From assembly GCA_024449915.1 (NCBI GenBank), contig JAMZAV010001721.1, positions 124,001-188,000 of the forward strand: a stretch of 64,000 nucleotides of DNA. The letters run 5' to 3'. The notes beneath the pieces are model-generated. The model was not told the DNA's origin, ran no database searches, and saw only the letters and a list, made by a program, of their open reading frames with translations. Shown here piece after piece: positions 61,999 through 64,000 of the stretch (position 1 is its first letter; each line of letters opens with the position of its first letter). Source of the DNA: Sweltsa coloradensis (lineage: Eukaryota > Arthropoda > Insecta > Plecoptera > Chloroperlidae). Both the position numbers and the translations under genes were made by a program.

Positions 61999-62931
61999 AG
62001 TGGCGTATCCAGGAATTCATGAAGGGGGGGTTAAACCAACTATTTCACATATGTACCAAAGACTTATTGGCTGGGGAATCAGAGTGCTTTTCCCCGAGAA
62101 AAAATTCTCCTTCAAGGTCATTTTGGTGAAAATCTGTGCGTTTTAAAGCATCACAATGACCATTTTTTTTAAAACTAAAATCCTGTTTTTATTCCAAAAT
62201 TTTCTCTTTCAAGGTCATTTTGGTGAAAATCTGTGCGTTTTAAAGCATCACAATGATTAACTTTTTATTGGATGAGCGAAGCAAAGGCTTCAATTTCACT
62301 GACCCCTAAAAAAATTAGCCCTTTTTTTCGCTCTTTACCGGGCAAACGGCATATGCGATCTTGATGAAAATTAGAGGGGACCTTCGAAATCTTTGAACTT
62401 GGAACTGCCACATTTTTGGGTACAATCGAAGAAATATTTCTAATGAATATCGTAATTTTAATTTTTTTCCCCGATTTTAAGTGCGATAGTTTCGTGACAT
62501 TTGGGCCGATTCTGACCAAACGGGTGAGGCTTCAACGTTCATATCTTACATAGACATAAAGGTAATGGTGATGTAGTACATTTCTAAAGAAAAGTTGAAA
62601 AAGTAAGCCAAAATCCAACGAAATAAATGTTTTAATATAACTTTTTTGAGGTTTTATATTAATTGTAAACAAGTAAATATAGAAACTTGACAACAATCAC
62701 CTACCATGCGTACAAAAAGTAAGTCTTCGGGACTACAAATACTTTACATTCTAATTACCTTAGCAATTAGTACTTCTTTATAAAATTTCCTCATAATTTA
62801 TTCTATATTTTTATTCTATATTTATCCATTAAATCGTCCAAGTGCACTTTCACACGTTTTTACCCAAAGAGGGGGGGGGGGGGATTTCCCCCCCTATTAC
62901 CCACCTTTGGATACGCCACTGTTACCGCAAG
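61998..62931. mobile_element. DNA transposon-like element with CAGTGGCGTATCC ends, containing H1 copy i
   Basis: AGTGGCGTATCCAGG followed by a G run at the left and a C-rich stretch with GGATACGCCACTG at the right. The interior has a ~60-base direct repeat (TTCAAGGTCATTTTGGTGAA twice) and a nested H1. Confidence 0.65.
62268..62800 (+). mobile_element. H1 Helitron-like element, copy i (3' end not resolved)
   Basis: 5' TTGGATGAGCGAAGC and the H1 core; the hairpin and CTAG end were not found. Confidence 0.65.
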
Positions 62932-63243
62932 ACCAACGTGTGATACTCACGATATTCAATAATGCGGTCAGTTACCCTGATATAACCTTGAACTTGGTTA
63001 ACTTTTCGGACAATGATTTCTAAAAACTTAAAATTTGAATATTAAAAAACTCACATGTTATTGCCCAACAATGAAGTGGCAGACGGAACAATACCTAACA
63101 ATATCTCACACAATCAGGACGGTGTCGGCCGTACGTTAGTTCGGGTGGTCTGGGTACGGATGTAGGCGAGACTGCCAACCTTGACAGTTTGTTTTCGAGG
63201 ATTGTGTAGGAAATATATTTGTCGATTGGGAATTTGTATAACA
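62932..63243. other. upstream intergenic sequence
   Basis: A 61-codon minus ORF at 63136-63321 partly overlaps H1 copy j. Nothing else recognised. Confidence 0.35.
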
Positions 63244-63741
63244 CTTGGCCGCTTCGCTAATGATTTTTTCATTGACGTTGATGGATGAGCTTTTATGGTT
63301 GATTATTGGCCCAAATATCACGAAAATGTCGTATTAAAAATCGGGTGGAAAATAATAAATGTACGATGAGAAATATTTCTTTAAATGTCTCTAAAATCAT
63401 AACTATTTATAATTAAGGTGTTTTTTAATTGTTCCTATAGAAAATTATCAAGATCGGAGTAGCCGTTTGCCAAATATCACGAAAATATCTCATAAAACAT
63501 CGAAAAAATCGTAAAAGTACGATAATCATTAGAAATATTTGATCGATTGTACCAAAAACGTGGCAAGTCTAAGTTTAGAGATTTCGAAGGTCCCCTAAAA
63601 TTTTCATCAATATCGCATATTATACTGTTTTCCCTGTAGAGCGCGGACAAACAGACAAAAATACAAACAAACAAACCAAAAAAAACATGATTTTTTTTGG
63701 GGGGGGTCAGTAAAAATGAAGTCTTCGCCTCGCTCATCCAA
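63244..63741 (-). mobile_element. H1 Helitron-like element, copy j
   Basis: In element orientation: 5' TTGGATGAGCGAGGC, 3' GCTCATCCATCAACGTC with a degraded hairpin and GCGGCCAAG. Shorter and more diverged than other copies. Confidence 0.7.
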
Positions 63742-64000
63742 TTATTTTTATGGTTCTACCGGCTTAAGGCCACCTTTCTTTACACAAAAATATATATTTT
63801 CTTTATTTTAGGAAATATTTTCATTTATAAAATAAGGGTGAACATATTTTGGCAAAAAAATTGGGTCATACGTCACCAGCCTTCATGATACCAATCAACC
63901 AATCACGTAACGATATATCGAGTTACTCGCTTTCGGAGATTATCTTGGCTGTAGAAGCACATTTTGAAATAGTTTGTTCTTATATGCTTAATATTTTATT
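63742..64000. other. AT-rich sequence to the window edge
   Basis: No gene or repeat partner recognised. Confidence 0.35.

Noticed and set aside
61559..62020. 153-codon ORF starting at 62020 with Pro-Ser-Arg repeats
   Set aside because: Its N-terminal part runs through a SINE fragment and pentanucleotide arrays. The supported start is the methionine before the signal peptide.

Overview
This is a window of AT-rich animal nuclear DNA. It shows long introns, GT-AG splice sites, SINEs, LINE fragments, Helitron-like and foldback elements, and microsatellites. No operons, rRNA operon or CRISPR were seen. The recognisable protein resembles the arthropod branch of the NRF-6-like family ('nose resistant to fluoxetine', an integral-membrane acyltransferase-3 family). 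An insect, possibly a hemipteran, is my best guess; the sequence does not prove it.

One gene occupies most of the window, on the minus strand, from about 61.75 kb down to 11.30 kb. I could place 12 coding exons: 61469-61747, 58678-58880, 55778-55848, 50989-51185, 47641-47798, 44674-44848, 43064-43152, 38762-38875, 23382-23661, 14301-14446, 12717-12825 and 11304-11335. Every splice junction agrees in reading phase. The summed length is 1854 bp (617 codons plus stop) once one missing base in the array-derived part of exon 9 is allowed for. A poly(A) signal lies at 11016-11021. The first exon has an in-frame TAG, and part of the usual Cys-rich N-terminal NRF domain was not found.

The most striking structure lies in the intron before exon 9. 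About 13.6 kb (23.5-37.1 kb) is a tandem array of a 164-bp unit, roughly 80-85 copies. Each unit is the 3' end of that intron, including the AG acceptor, plus the first part of exon 9. The exon has thus been turned into a satellite-like array with its splice acceptor repeated about 80 times. Copies differ by many one-base indels, which looks like unpolished long-read sequence over a real array.

The rest is mobile DNA. (i) Two related families, H1 (about 0.5-0.8 kb, 10 copies plus a fragment) and H2 (2 copies), end in an AACGC/GCGTT hairpin and CTAG followed by T, have inverted subterminal repeats and make no target duplication. They look like non-autonomous Helitron/Helentron elements, and empty/filled site pairs are visible inside the window. 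(ii) Family E (about 0.6-0.7 kb) is interrupted by H1 at three places. (iii) There are tRNA-derived SINEs, one flanked by an exact-length 212-bp duplication, and a 5S-rRNA-derived SINE-like element. (iv) Foldback elements include two 1.39-kb near-palindromes with TA flanks. (v) LINE fragments include one with a clear 10-bp target duplication. (vi) There are several mini- and microsatellites. The 1-11 kb segment downstream of the gene holds only repeats and one unexplained 100-codon ORF.
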